A stretch of 58,157 nt of DNA from Proteobacteria bacterium ST_bin11 (GTDB lineage Bacteria; Pseudomonadota; Gammaproteobacteria; Methylococcales; Methylomonadaceae). A program made the position numbers and the translations under genes. The stretch spans positions 1 to 58,157 of the forward strand of contig MSXO01000057.1 in assembly GCA_002083615.1 (NCBI GenBank). Reading direction: 5' to 3'. Shown piece by piece: positions 7,762 to 16,597 of this stretch. The notes beneath the pieces were generated by a model that saw only the letters and a list, made by a program, of their open reading frames with translations, was not told the origin of the DNA and searched no databases. The first letter of the stretch is position 1. Each line of letters opens with the position of its first letter.

Positions 7762-9315
7762 TTATTCAACCACAAATCTTGGTTTGATCTGAGTAAGGCA
7801 GCTACTGTCGGGGGCTTGCTGCGGGTTAGCCAGAAAGTCGGCGGCAATTTGCGTCGAACAGGTCCCGGCAGGCATATCCTTCGGCACAAACAAGGCCCCA
7901 TGCCCTACTCCGGGAAAGCTGTAAACATAGGCGGTTTTCAAGTTCTTAGCCACGGCTTCCCCATAGGGCTGCGGCGTGACTGGATCATAAGTACCGTTAA
8001 ACAAAAGTGTTGGAATGTCAGGGTTCTCGTAAGCGAAGGGCGGTTTCAGCTCTGCCTGGAGAATGTCACACGCTTTCGTCACCGCTTCGGCTTCGCGGAT
8101 GCCAACTGGCAGTAGTTGCGGATACGCTGGCGGCAGCACCTCGGAAGGCGTGATTTGCACCGATTTTGCCCGAGCACAGAGGACGGTGTGATACATTTCT
8201 CTCGCGCTGGTATGATTTTCCAAGTCCTCTGACAGTTTTTCTGTCACCCAATCGAAGTTGCCTTGACTGGCTGCATAAATGAACTTGGGAAGCGAACTGC
8301 CGCGGGCTGATTCAGCGGAATAGGGCCTTACTAAAAAGTGCAGGATACCGTTGAAAAAGGTATTGCCATCGAGCTGACTCGCGATCGGTTTTTGGCTGGA
8401 GGGAAGGGTGAGCGTGATGGGAATGGGTTTCTGATTAAGCTGATCGACCAGCGAAAAAAATTTCTGCTCCAGATTGGGATAGGCCTGACCGCATTGTTGA
8501 TCTTGCGCGCAAGAGTGAAACACATTCCGCAGGGCATAACTCATCGAGTGCCCGGCGCCCAGATTAAAATCAATATTGGTTGTGACGACGCCATCCAGGA
8601 TCACGCTGCGCAGTTTTGCTTTGTGCTTATCTGCCTGCGCAATCACATATTGCCCCAGTAACGTGCCGTAGGAAACCCCATAGTAGTTGAACTGCGGGTA
8701 ACCCAAAGTCTCTGCCACAAAGTAGACATCGGCAGCATTTTCGCGGGTATTGAAGGCGTTGGGGTTAATCCCTTGCGCCTTGAAGCGATCATTACACGCC
8801 TTGAACCAGCTTGGATCGGTGTACCCTATTTCCCCTTTGGCCACGGCAATATAATGATCATTAAGCTCTGGACAAGACAGGAAGGGTTTGGAATAGCGTG
8901 TCCCTCGTTCCTCTAAGAAGATCAAATCACGGCTCTCTAACAAGACGGGGAGTTCGGGAAAATTCGGCAAGGCGCCATCGGCAATATCGCCAATGGTTGA
9001 GTCGCCGGGACCTCCCTGTTCGACATAGAGGGGATCGAGCGCCGGGTTTTTGCCACTACTACGCGTTCTGATTACGGCCAACTGGATGGTGGGGCCGTTG
9101 GGTTGTGCATGCTGTTCGGGTACGGTGACATAACCACAATCCGATTGGGTGGCAATGGCATCAGGCACATCAAAGGTCTTGCAGTCCACGCTCTGCCAGG
9201 CCGAACCAAATTTGGCTTGATTTGAAGCTACTGGATTAACCGAGCAACCGCTGGTCAAAGTCACAACAGCAGTGAGGAGAGTGATTTGGCAAAAATGATT
9301 CAGCGGTTTGCTCAT
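7762..9315 (-). CDS. Alpha/beta hydrolase of the tripeptidyl-aminopeptidase (TAP/S33) type, lipoprotein
   Basis: 517 residues. The start has AAGGAACATTCCCC-ATG upstream and a lipoprotein signal ending in LTSGC. The order of motifs is that of TAP-type S33 peptidases: GYVTVPEQH; EQGGPGDSTIGD (oxyanion loop); FLEERGTRYSKP; the nucleophile elbow GVSYG with Ser at ~215; then the TAP C-terminal domain with TLLFNGTYDPVTP (catalytic Asp) and FPGVGHGALF (catalytic His). Such enzymes remove short N-terminal peptides or hydrolyse esters. The lipid anchor places it on the periplasmic side. Substrate is unknown. A dead copy follows downstream (7278-7716). Confidence 0.88.
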   Translation of the reverse strand: MSKPLNHFCQITLLTAVVTLTSGCSVNPVASNQAKFGSAWQSVDCKTFDVPDAIATQSDCGYVTVPEQHAQPNGPTIQLAVIRTRSSGKNPALDPLYVEQGGPGDSTIGDIADGALPNFPELPVLLESRDLIFLEERGTRYSKPFLSCPELNDHYIAVAKGEIGYTDPSWFKACNDRFKAQGINPNAFNTRENAADVYFVAETLGYPQFNYYGVSYGTLLGQYVIAQADKHKAKLRSVILDGVVTTNIDFNLGAGHSMSYALRNVFHSCAQDQQCGQAYPNLEQKFFSLVDQLNQKPIPITLTLPSSQKPIASQLDGNTFFNGILHFLVRPYSAESARGSSLPKFIYAASQGNFDWVTEKLSEDLENHTSAREMYHTVLCARAKSVQITPSEVLPPAYPQLLPVGIREAEAVTKACDILQAELKPPFAYENPDIPTLLFNGTYDPVTPQPYGEAVAKNLKTAYVYSFPGVGHGALFVPKDMPAGTCSTQIAADFLANPQQAPDSSCLTQIKPRFVVE

Positions 9316-9702
9316 GGGGAATGTTCCTTGTCGGTTAATCCAAGAGTGAAACTAGCATTATGATTTTTCTTAGGGTGCAGCTACCTACCGGGCATCAACC
9401 TAACATGCATAGCAATACGATCCGTTAGCTATTATTCCACAGAAATTTGGGAAACTGAATCTCCAAAAACCAGGGAAAAAACGTTAGGAATATTAGTTTT
9501 TAGTCGCTAACATGACCGGCTGGTCTAACAACATCGAGCGGATATTCCCTTTTTCAATGTTGTCACGGAATGCGAATTAGGTAACCGACCGAATTGGATT
9601 GTGACTCTTCATCCCCTCCAAAAGCCGCCGTTCAGCCCTAAGGAAAACAGTAGGATCGGGTAGCCGATTTGAGGTGGAATATGCTGATCTTCAGCTAAAC
9701 CC
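9316..9702. other. Intergenic stretch, nothing recognised
   Basis: 387 bases between the start of the hydrolase gene and the stop of the symporter gene, both on the minus strand. A promoter for the hydrolase is expected in the AT-rich part around 9340-9500. Minus-strand reading near 9609-9700 gives HIPPQIGYPILLFSLGLNGG, which has the look of a beta-barrel fragment, but it has no start of its own and no identifiable family. Confidence 0.4.
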
Positions 9703-11883
9703 TCACCAACCGAACACATCCTTTTTGATGGACCAGCGTTTCTGCGCGGGTCTCGCACCTTTGGCATAGACCCAATAATCGATAGCATCTTGCCAGAAGC
9801 CGGTGTTTTTCTTGACGGCAATCCATTGGCTCAAAAAGTTGGCAAACTCGGTTTGACCGTATGGCACCGCAAAGCTCAATGGATAAGCCAGGGATAGTTC
9901 TTTTGGCAACATACTGGTGTATTCCGGGTGTAATAAAGCCCGCGCCGAACAGATTTCACAGGACTCGACCAGCGCGTCGACCTGATCGTTCAGGGCAAAA
10001 AACTCGCTATATTCGTTGATCGGCGTCACATCTAAATCAACACCCGGCAGTTTCGAGCGCAGCCGATCGCCGATTTTTTCGACAATCAGCGTATCGCCTG
10101 AAATCGCTATCTGCAGTTTTTCCAAGCCTTGGATTTTGTCTTTGCTAGCAAAATCGTGACGGCGAAAGTCCTTGACCAAAAAACATAAGTGCCCCTGCAA
10201 ATATGGCTCGGTTAACGCTGCATCGACGATGTTGAAGGTGTCGTAAGCAACACCCGGTACGATGTCGAGCTGGTGCGTATTCAAATTATCCTTAAAGTGC
10301 GGCCAGTCGAACGGGTAATACTCGATACGCACCCCCAAATCGGCGGCTAATTCATTGAGCAAGCGTACATGCAGCCCCACCAGTTCATCGCGATTGTTAA
10401 AAAATGCCAGCGGATGTCGATCTACCCGGTAACCCACCCGCAAAACCTGGCGCTGACGAATCTCACTCAATAAATCGCCCTGCCTCGGTGACAGGGGCTG
10501 TGCCTCTGGCAGGGTCTTGAACACTGTCATGCCGGCATACGGACTGCGCAACTGCATGCTCTGTAACATTTGATCTTTGACGTAATCGACCTTTAAAAAG
10601 CTCTGTAATGCCAAGCGGGTCGCCAACACCGTCAACAGCAACGACAATATAATAATGCTGAGACTGATCAACACCTTGCGCACATTCCAAATCAAGTTCC
10701 CGTTCAATCCGACCGAGACGATCACGCTAAAGGCAAATAAATTCATAACGCTAGCCAAGGTATCGAAGCGGCCGTTGATAATCGCACTAGGAATGTACAA
10801 GGCAAATAGATCGTGCGGCAGACGAAACAAGTCCAGCAAAAACACCAGTGCGATCTGGGCTTTGGCGAACAAACTAAAAATACCCGCAGAGATTAACTGC
10901 GGGTAATCGCCCAGTGCTAAATCGGCACCGCTCATCCACGACGCAAACGGAATAAACAACAGAGCCAGCAAACGGCCGCAGTTTGGAAAGTTGAAGGTTA
11001 CCGGGATGATCACATCAACCACATGATCGGTTTGCTCGGTTTCCAGGGCGTACTTTTGAAATAGCTCCCGGCTTTTGGTAATCAACAACGGAAAAGTGAT
11101 CAGCACGTTCTGGGTAATAAACCCCGTCAACAACGCCGACTTGGAGAAGCGCATCACATCCAGATAACTAAACGGCGTCAGCGTGCTGATAACCAAGGGC
11201 AACACTACAAAAGTCAGTAACAATGCCGAGACGATATACACCACAAAATACACTTCCAACTGGCCGATTACCTCGACACTCAGTGTCCCTGCGGCAACCG
11301 CAACAATCGACAACACCCCAATCGGGGTTAAGCGCACCACGAAAGCCATCACTTTCGACAGTGCCTCGGTCAACACCTTCAATCCGTCAATAAATTCTGC
11401 CTTTTTCTGCACATTGATCAGCGCCACCCCAACGGTAATACTGAATAAAACCACCCCTGGCACGATGCTGTTAGCCAACGAGTGAAATGGATTGTCAGGA
11501 ATATATAACTCGATAGGATTGAAGCCAGGATGATCCGCCAATGACTCATTGCTGAGAAATGCCGAATCCACCCATTTCGGAAAGGCTAGCGGCATGAGCA
11601 AAATAATGGCTGCCGAAATCAACCAGAACAGCAGCAACAAGCCGCCGCCGCGCAAGGCCATATTGCGGGCAAGCCCGGTATCCAGCGAGCCAATGCCGCT
11701 GATCAAGGATGCGGTCATGTAGGGTAAAACGGCCATTTGCATCAAGCGAATCCAGACATCCCCTACCCATTTAATGACCTTTATGTCTTCACCGAAAAAT
11801 AATCCCAACAATAAACCAATTGCCAGCGCCAGAAAAATTTGCAGGGTTAAATCGATTTTAAAGCGCTTGAAAGCAAGGGGCAT
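9703..11883 (-). CDS. Dicarboxylate/amino acid:cation symporter fused to a periplasmic solute-binding domain
   Basis: 726 residues. Residues ~1-420 are a DAACS (SDF family) transporter with about eight hydrophobic segments, including MQMAVLPYMTASLISGIGSL, FSITVGVALINVQKK and VIIPVTFNFPNCGRLLALLF, which correspond to the substrate/cation region near HP1 and TM7. Residues ~465-715 are a type-3 periplasmic binding domain: ILRVGYRVDRHPLAFFN, DELVGLHVRLLNELAADLGV, EYYPFDWPHFKDNLNTHQLD, then NTGFWQDAIDYW at the end. Binding proteins of this kind usually serve ABC or TRAP systems, so fusion to an SDF carrier is unusual. The likely substrate is an acidic or other amino acid. The gene is not in an operon. 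Confidence 0.87.
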   Translation of the reverse strand: MPLAFKRFKIDLTLQIFLALAIGLLLGLFFGEDIKVIKWVGDVWIRLMQMAVLPYMTASLISGIGSLDTGLARNMALRGGGLLLLFWLISAAIILLMPLAFPKWVDSAFLSNESLADHPGFNPIELYIPDNPFHSLANSIVPGVVLFSITVGVALINVQKKAEFIDGLKVLTEALSKVMAFVVRLTPIGVLSIVAVAAGTLSVEVIGQLEVYFVVYIVSALLLTFVVLPLVISTLTPFSYLDVMRFSKSALLTGFITQNVLITFPLLITKSRELFQKYALETEQTDHVVDVIIPVTFNFPNCGRLLALLFIPFASWMSGADLALGDYPQLISAGIFSLFAKAQIALVFLLDLFRLPHDLFALYIPSAIINGRFDTLASVMNLFAFSVIVSVGLNGNLIWNVRKVLISLSIIILSLLLTVLATRLALQSFLKVDYVKDQMLQSMQLRSPYAGMTVFKTLPEAQPLSPRQGDLLSEIRQRQVLRVGYRVDRHPLAFFNNRDELVGLHVRLLNELAADLGVRIEYYPFDWPHFKDNLNTHQLDIVPGVAYDTFNIVDAALTEPYLQGHLCFLVKDFRRHDFASKDKIQGLEKLQIAISGDTLIVEKIGDRLRSKLPGVDLDVTPINEYSEFFALNDQVDALVESCEICSARALLHPEYTSMLPKELSLAYPLSFAVPYGQTEFANFLSQWIAVKKNTGFWQDAIDYWVYAKGARPAQKRWSIKKDVFGW

Positions 11884-11979
11884 GATCAGATCTACGGGTC
11901 AAAGTGGTAGGCAGCGGGGCCGAATAGACTATGTGATATATTTGAAGTCAACCTTCATTTTAAGCCCTTAAAGACCGTC

Positions 11980-12648
11980 ATGAAAAACCAAAGCAACTTT
12001 TTGCTCACTACCGCCCTTGCTCTGAGTCTGCTGATGAACGGCATCACGACCGCCGCGGCACAAGACTTCAAAGCCCGCGACCAGGGCCCGAGCCAGGAAC
12101 AGATGCTGGTGCGCAGCGATGGTAATATCCAAGGAATGGCATTTTTTCGACCCGTATTAAGCGGGGTACTCTACCGTGCCGGTTTCAGCGGCGGCGACAA
12201 AAGCCATACCGGTTTGTCGGCGGTGCAACGTCAGGATTTGTGCAAGGCCGGATTCTCTAACGCTTTTTATGTCGACTTTGGCACCAATACCGATTTCAAT
12301 AGTACCGACTGTGCAGACAACCAGCTGGATTACCACAAAGCGAATTCCACCAGTACGCATGAAGCGCTGAAAGTCATTCACGACATCATCAAAAACCCAA
12401 GTAAAGGTCCCGCCTTAGTGCATTGCATGTGGGGTGTGCACTCATCCGGTTCCGTCGCCGCGATGGCCTTGGTGCAATTTTGCGGCTGGTCGGAAACTCA
12501 GGCGAAAAGCTATTGGGAAAAAGCGCGCAATAATGCCAATTGCAGCGGCGGTTGCGATAAATGGATTGATGGTAAATTCAAACAGTTTAAAGTCGACCCT
12601 ACATTAGCGATTTCAAGCGAAGAGCAGCAACGCATCTGTCCCAAGTAA
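11980..12648 (+). CDS. Secreted dual-specificity-phosphatase-like protein lacking the signature Arg
   Basis: 222 residues with a signal peptide (cleavage near AAAQ, ~residue 27). The start of the mature part (QGMAFFRPVLSGVLYRAGF) and the region KVIHDIIKN through GPALVHCMWGVHSSG-SVAAMALVQF follow the dual-specificity/tyrosine phosphatase fold. The P-loop has the catalytic Cys (C149), but the CX5R arginine position is Ser155 (HCMWGVHSSG). Arg is needed for phosphate binding in active enzymes, so this is either a pseudophosphatase or a variant that uses His154. Four further cysteines (CNA, CSGGC, ICPK) may form disulfides, as expected in the periplasm. Not in an operon. Confidence 0.72.
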   Translation: MKNQSNFLLTTALALSLLMNGITTAAAQDFKARDQGPSQEQMLVRSDGNIQGMAFFRPVLSGVLYRAGFSGGDKSHTGLSAVQRQDLCKAGFSNAFYVDFGTNTDFNSTDCADNQLDYHKANSTSTHEALKVIHDIIKNPSKGPALVHCMWGVHSSGSVAAMALVQFCGWSETQAKSYWEKARNNANCSGGCDKWIDGKFKQFKVDPTLAISSEEQQRICPK

Positions 12649-12841
12649 CCTGACAGTTTCCGCCAGAGCCCAACAGCCTAGTCGTCGTAACAATAACGTG
12701 GTCCAATCTTGAGCGCATCGGCAATCCTCTCTGCCGTTTTTTTAAGTGACAGAATGATTTTAAGCCACTTGGCTGACAGCTACTCTATCTAAGTTGCCAG
12801 CCTGATTTTCCATACATCGATTCTTATACGGGGACAAACAG

Positions 12842-13111
12842 ATGATAAATACCAGTAGGCTGTCCAAAATAATTTGGATTGCGATAGTAGCGTTTGCGGC
12901 CCTTCCCGGCTGCAGCAAGGTGACCACAGAAAACTACGCGAAGCTGGAAATGGGCATGGAGTACCAGCAGGTAGTCGCCTTATTGGGCGATCCCGACCAC
13001 TGCGACTCAGTTCTGATGGCCAAAAACTGTGTGTGGGGCACTCCGCCGAAAACCATCAGTATTCAACTCGTTTCTGACAAGGTGGCTTTATTTCAAGCCG
13101 AAGGCTTGTAA
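12842..13111 (+). CDS. Small SmpA/OmlA-like (DUF3862-type) lipoprotein
   Basis: 89 residues. Signal peptide with lipobox ALPGC, then KVTTENYAKLEMGMEYQQVV, ALLGDPDHCDSVLMAKNC and VWGTPPKTISIQLVSDKV. The 'KVTxENYxKLxxGMxYxxVxxLLGxP' opening is typical of DUF3862/BamE-like small beta-strand lipoproteins. These proteins bind other envelope proteins; no specific partner is known here. The gene stands alone, with its own ribosome site (GGGGAC upstream of ATG). Confidence 0.8.
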   Translation: MINTSRLSKIIWIAIVAFAALPGCSKVTTENYAKLEMGMEYQQVVALLGDPDHCDSVLMAKNCVWGTPPKTISIQLVSDKVALFQAEGL

Positions 13112-13317
13112 CGGCATCGCAGAGATGGCTGAACCACAAGCCAAAGCAATCTGATGCTCTCGCATTAAATGGAAAATTGTTAACTAATGACGCTCGTTAA
13201 TTCTCACGCTATCCCAAACCGGCATGTGATAGCGGGAACATCCTGAGATCCGCAGACTGGCGACAGCTGTCTTCAACTGCACCCTAGAGCATTTACTTTA
13301 TCTAACTGGAAATTAGC

Positions 13318-14943
13318 ATGTATCGTTTATTGACGAGATTGATTAACGCTTATTTTTGGGCTTACGCAGCCAGCGCATTGGTTGCGGCGATCTTGCTAAT
13401 TGGCGGAAACGCTGAGATCGCTAGCCCGACCTCCGCTTTTTTGCTAATGCTCGCGATGCCATGGTCACAATTTTTAGCAATGATCGATACGCTGTGGGGC
13501 AGTATTAACATCTGGGTGCATTGGAGTGTGATTGGTCTCAGCATTCTGCTGAATCTTTTGATTTGCTATGGCTTGTTGACCGCATTACGCCTGAAACGCT
13601 GGCAACGCATGACAAAACCCCACTCTGGCGAACCAGCCGCCTATCTGGAAAAATTTCTAAATATTTTCACCGACGTGCGGTCAGGAGAAGCCGCCTCCGC
13701 CTTGTTGTTGGCGCTCAACATCTTTCTGATTCTAAGTGCCTACTATGTGCTCAAACCGGTGCGTGAAGCCTTGATTCTCAGTAGCGGAGGCGCGGAGATC
13801 AAAAGCTATGCCGCCGCCGGACAGGCAATGTTATTACTGGTAGCCATCCCCCTTTACAGTTGGCTAGCCAATCATGTTTCGCGCAGGCTATTGATCAATG
13901 CGGTGACCTTTTTCTTCATCGGCTGCTTGTTGGTGTTTTTTGTACTGCATGCCTATGAAGTGCCGCTTGGGGTGGTGTTCTTTTTGTGGGTGGGCATTTT
14001 TAACCTGATGGTTCCTGCGCAATTTTGGGCATTTGCCAACGATATCTATACCCCCGAAGCAGGTAAGCGCTTGTTTGTGATCGTGGCCTTTGGCGCCTCA
14101 CTGGGCGCCGTGACCGGTAGCTATATCGACAGCGTGTTGATTGCCTCTTTGGGGGTCTACAACCTAATGTTGGTCGCTGCGGGTATCTTGGCCAGCAGCC
14201 TGGTCGTGACGCATGTTGTCGACTATCTGGAACATAAATCGGAATTGACCGCCGACCGGGAAGAGACGGCTGCACCGGAAGAGACCTTCAGTAAAGCGGG
14301 GGCTTTTTCTATGGTCGTGCAAAATCGCTACTTGCTACTGATTGCAGTGCTCATGCTACTCCTGAACTGGGTCAATACCACCGGGGAATACATACTGGGT
14401 AAGACCGTGCTGGCTAACGCTGAAGCGTTAGTCAAATCAGGACAAACCGAATACACCAGTGTCGAAGCCTACATTGGCGGTTTTTATGCCAATCTCTACA
14501 GTGTCGTCAACATATTGGGCGTGGTGTTGCAGTTGTTTGTCGTGTCGCGTTTGTTGAAATATCTGGGGGTAAGGGTTGCTGTGTTAATCCTGCCGATCAT
14601 TGCCATGGGCGGTTATATGCTCGCGGCGTTTTACCCGGTGTTAGAGATTTTGCGAATGACCAAAACGGCGGAGAATGCCACCGATTACTCGGTGCAAAAT
14701 ACAGTTCGCCAGGTGTTATTCTTGCCGACCACCCGCGAAGAGAAATACAAAGCTAAACAAGCCATCGACACCTTTTTTGTGCGCAGCGGCGATGTGCTCT
14801 CAGCAGGGCTGATTTTTGCCGGCACCAGTTATTGGTCAATGAATACCCAGCAATTTGCTATGGTCAACAGCGCATTAGTATTAGTCTGGCTGGTGGTCGC
14901 GTTTTACGTGGGTAGCCGCTACCAAGCGCTAACCAAAGAATAG
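13318..14943 (+). CDS. ADP/ATP-translocase-like (NTT/Npt family) transporter
   Basis: 541 residues with about 12-14 membrane segments. The first ~100 residues hold two or three extra segments. From ~113 the protein follows the bacterial/plastid nucleotide-transporter pattern: ALLLALNIFLILSAYYVLKP, VREALILSSGGAE, FNLMVPAQFWAFANDIYTPE, AGKRLFVIVAFGASLGAVTG. The central YVLKPVREALI and QFWAFANDIY blocks match 'NTP/NDP exchange transporter' homologs found in free-living bacteria, whose substrate is not settled. Nucleotide stealing is known for obligate intracellular bacteria, so the name should not be read as a parasitic lifestyle. Single gene with long flanks. Confidence 0.82.
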   Translation: MYRLLTRLINAYFWAYAASALVAAILLIGGNAEIASPTSAFLLMLAMPWSQFLAMIDTLWGSINIWVHWSVIGLSILLNLLICYGLLTALRLKRWQRMTKPHSGEPAAYLEKFLNIFTDVRSGEAASALLLALNIFLILSAYYVLKPVREALILSSGGAEIKSYAAAGQAMLLLVAIPLYSWLANHVSRRLLINAVTFFFIGCLLVFFVLHAYEVPLGVVFFLWVGIFNLMVPAQFWAFANDIYTPEAGKRLFVIVAFGASLGAVTGSYIDSVLIASLGVYNLMLVAAGILASSLVVTHVVDYLEHKSELTADREETAAPEETFSKAGAFSMVVQNRYLLLIAVLMLLLNWVNTTGEYILGKTVLANAEALVKSGQTEYTSVEAYIGGFYANLYSVVNILGVVLQLFVVSRLLKYLGVRVAVLILPIIAMGGYMLAAFYPVLEILRMTKTAENATDYSVQNTVRQVLFLPTTREEKYKAKQAIDTFFVRSGDVLSAGLIFAGTSYWSMNTQQFAMVNSALVLVWLVVAFYVGSRYQALTKE

Positions 14944-15163
14944 GCCCAGTCAAAACAGATCGCTTCTGCGAACAATTTACCGACACAAAATCATGCCCTG
15001 TTCATTTGCTTATCAGCTTGAATTTGCGCTGCTCAGCGCATCGCTTACGGGTGAAAAATCTGGTAATCCTACAATCAATCCGGTAGAAATAGTTCATTAA
15101 CCCTTGCCGCCCAAAACAAAACCGGTTAGAAACCTGCTCAGCACTTGAGGGATAAAAGCAAAC

Positions 15164-16594
15164 ATGAAACTAGAATTTACAAACACTAGACACGTCGGCT
15201 CTAGCAAACGCTCCGTCTGGATTGGTGGCCTGTTGATGTTGGGAATGGCCAATTTGGGACTGGCCTCCGATGCCGTTCAAGGCGAGGTCAAAAGCTTTAA
15301 ATCCCCCAACGGCTTGGAAGAACGCTGTGTCATCCTGAATCATATTCCCGGCGGCGTCTACAGCGACGAGGATAAAGCCACCGAATCGCGCTACTGCCAA
15401 ATCGATATCTACGATGCCGATACCGCCATGTGCCCTAAGTTGCGCAGTACCAGTCCGGCGACGTTCATCTACGATCTAAAGCACGGCCCATTAGCCGGGA
15501 AACAAGCCGAGTTCGAGCAAACGGTCTGCCCACGCGGTGAAGTAGTGGTGAAAGAAGCCAAGGACGCGCCGACCGATTTCAAAGTCACCATGAACGCCAA
15601 TAACGCCAGCGCCACATTTGCTCCCGCATCGTTGCTTTATTATCATTTTGCGCGTTATTTCGATGCCTACACCCATGTCCCGGTCAGTGTGTTTCGCACT
15701 ATCGATCGCGATATTCACGAACAACGAATTTCAGCGCGCGGCCTCGCTTGGTCAGCGAAGAATCCCGCATTAAAGATGAACAATGCCGCCTGGCTGGAAC
15801 TGGCTAAAGTCGAGAAAAATCCCAAAGCGTATGCCGAGCTGAGCGAGTTGTTCACCAGCGACATGCAGCAGGTATTTGGCATCCTGATGCGAATTGAAGG
15901 CAAACGTTATGGCGAGGAAATTAACGGTACTCGCAAATCCGGTTGGGGCAAGGGCCAAAATTTTGATTTTCAGCAGACGCCGGCATTTACGGCATTGCGG
16001 AGCGAAAAACCGCTGGCCAAGGCCATCGAACCGGTTGTTGCCAAAGGCCATGCTGCGGGGCAGGTTGTGTTATGGATGCAGGAGTTAACCGAAATTACTT
16101 TGCTAGATTACATCTTTAGTCAACAAGATCGGGTAGGCAATATCGACTATGTCGAATACTGGTACAGCAAACAAAACGGCGAAATCAGCCACATTAAAGC
16201 CATGGACAGGCAGCATCAGCCAACTGTCGATGCTATTTTGCTGAAACGGACTTTTCTGAATGACAACGATGCCGGCGGCAAGAAGAAATATTCCAATTTC
16301 AGCAAAATCACCGGCATGCTGGAGGCCACCCGCCACTACAACGGCAAAACCTATCAACGTCTGCAACAACTGGCAAAAGACGTCGGGCAAAAAGGCCCCT
16401 TATATGTCTATTTGCAAACTAGCTTCGGCTTGAGCGATGTCCAATTGCAACTGGCGACTGCCAATATCCAGCAGGCTGCCGCGATTTTATTCAACAGTTG
16501 TCAGGCCAAAAAATTACGTTTTGATTTAGACCCCGATGCCTTTTTATTGGACGGCAAAACCACTGAGCAAACCGTCGCCTGCGAGGCAACGTAA
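15164..16594 (+). CDS. Secreted protein with FAM20/HipA-like atypical kinase motifs (putative)
   Basis: 476 residues; a signal segment (SVWIGGLLMLGMANLGLAS) follows a basic stretch. No family was recognised by name. The layout resembles secreted or HipA-type kinases: an N-lobe ending in ASLLYYHFARYFDAYTHVP (as in the 'A..L.R.L....VP' helix of FAM20-type kinases); DYIFSQQDRVGNIDYVEYWY, with D322-R323 and N326 in the spacing of the DRxxN catalytic loop; and HIKAMDRQHQP with D348, 26 residues later, in the place of the metal-binding Asp. Cys pairs in the first 110 residues and at the C-terminus fit a periplasmic location. The metallophosphoesterase starts 3 bases after the stop. The kinase idea is an inference. 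Confidence 0.6.
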   Translation: MKLEFTNTRHVGSSKRSVWIGGLLMLGMANLGLASDAVQGEVKSFKSPNGLEERCVILNHIPGGVYSDEDKATESRYCQIDIYDADTAMCPKLRSTSPATFIYDLKHGPLAGKQAEFEQTVCPRGEVVVKEAKDAPTDFKVTMNANNASATFAPASLLYYHFARYFDAYTHVPVSVFRTIDRDIHEQRISARGLAWSAKNPALKMNNAAWLELAKVEKNPKAYAELSELFTSDMQQVFGILMRIEGKRYGEEINGTRKSGWGKGQNFDFQQTPAFTALRSEKPLAKAIEPVVAKGHAAGQVVLWMQELTEITLLDYIFSQQDRVGNIDYVEYWYSKQNGEISHIKAMDRQHQPTVDAILLKRTFLNDNDAGGKKKYSNFSKITGMLEATRHYNGKTYQRLQQLAKDVGQKGPLYVYLQTSFGLSDVQLQLATANIQQAAAILFNSCQAKKLRFDLDPDAFLLDGKTTEQTVACEAT

Positions 16595-16597
16595 GTC

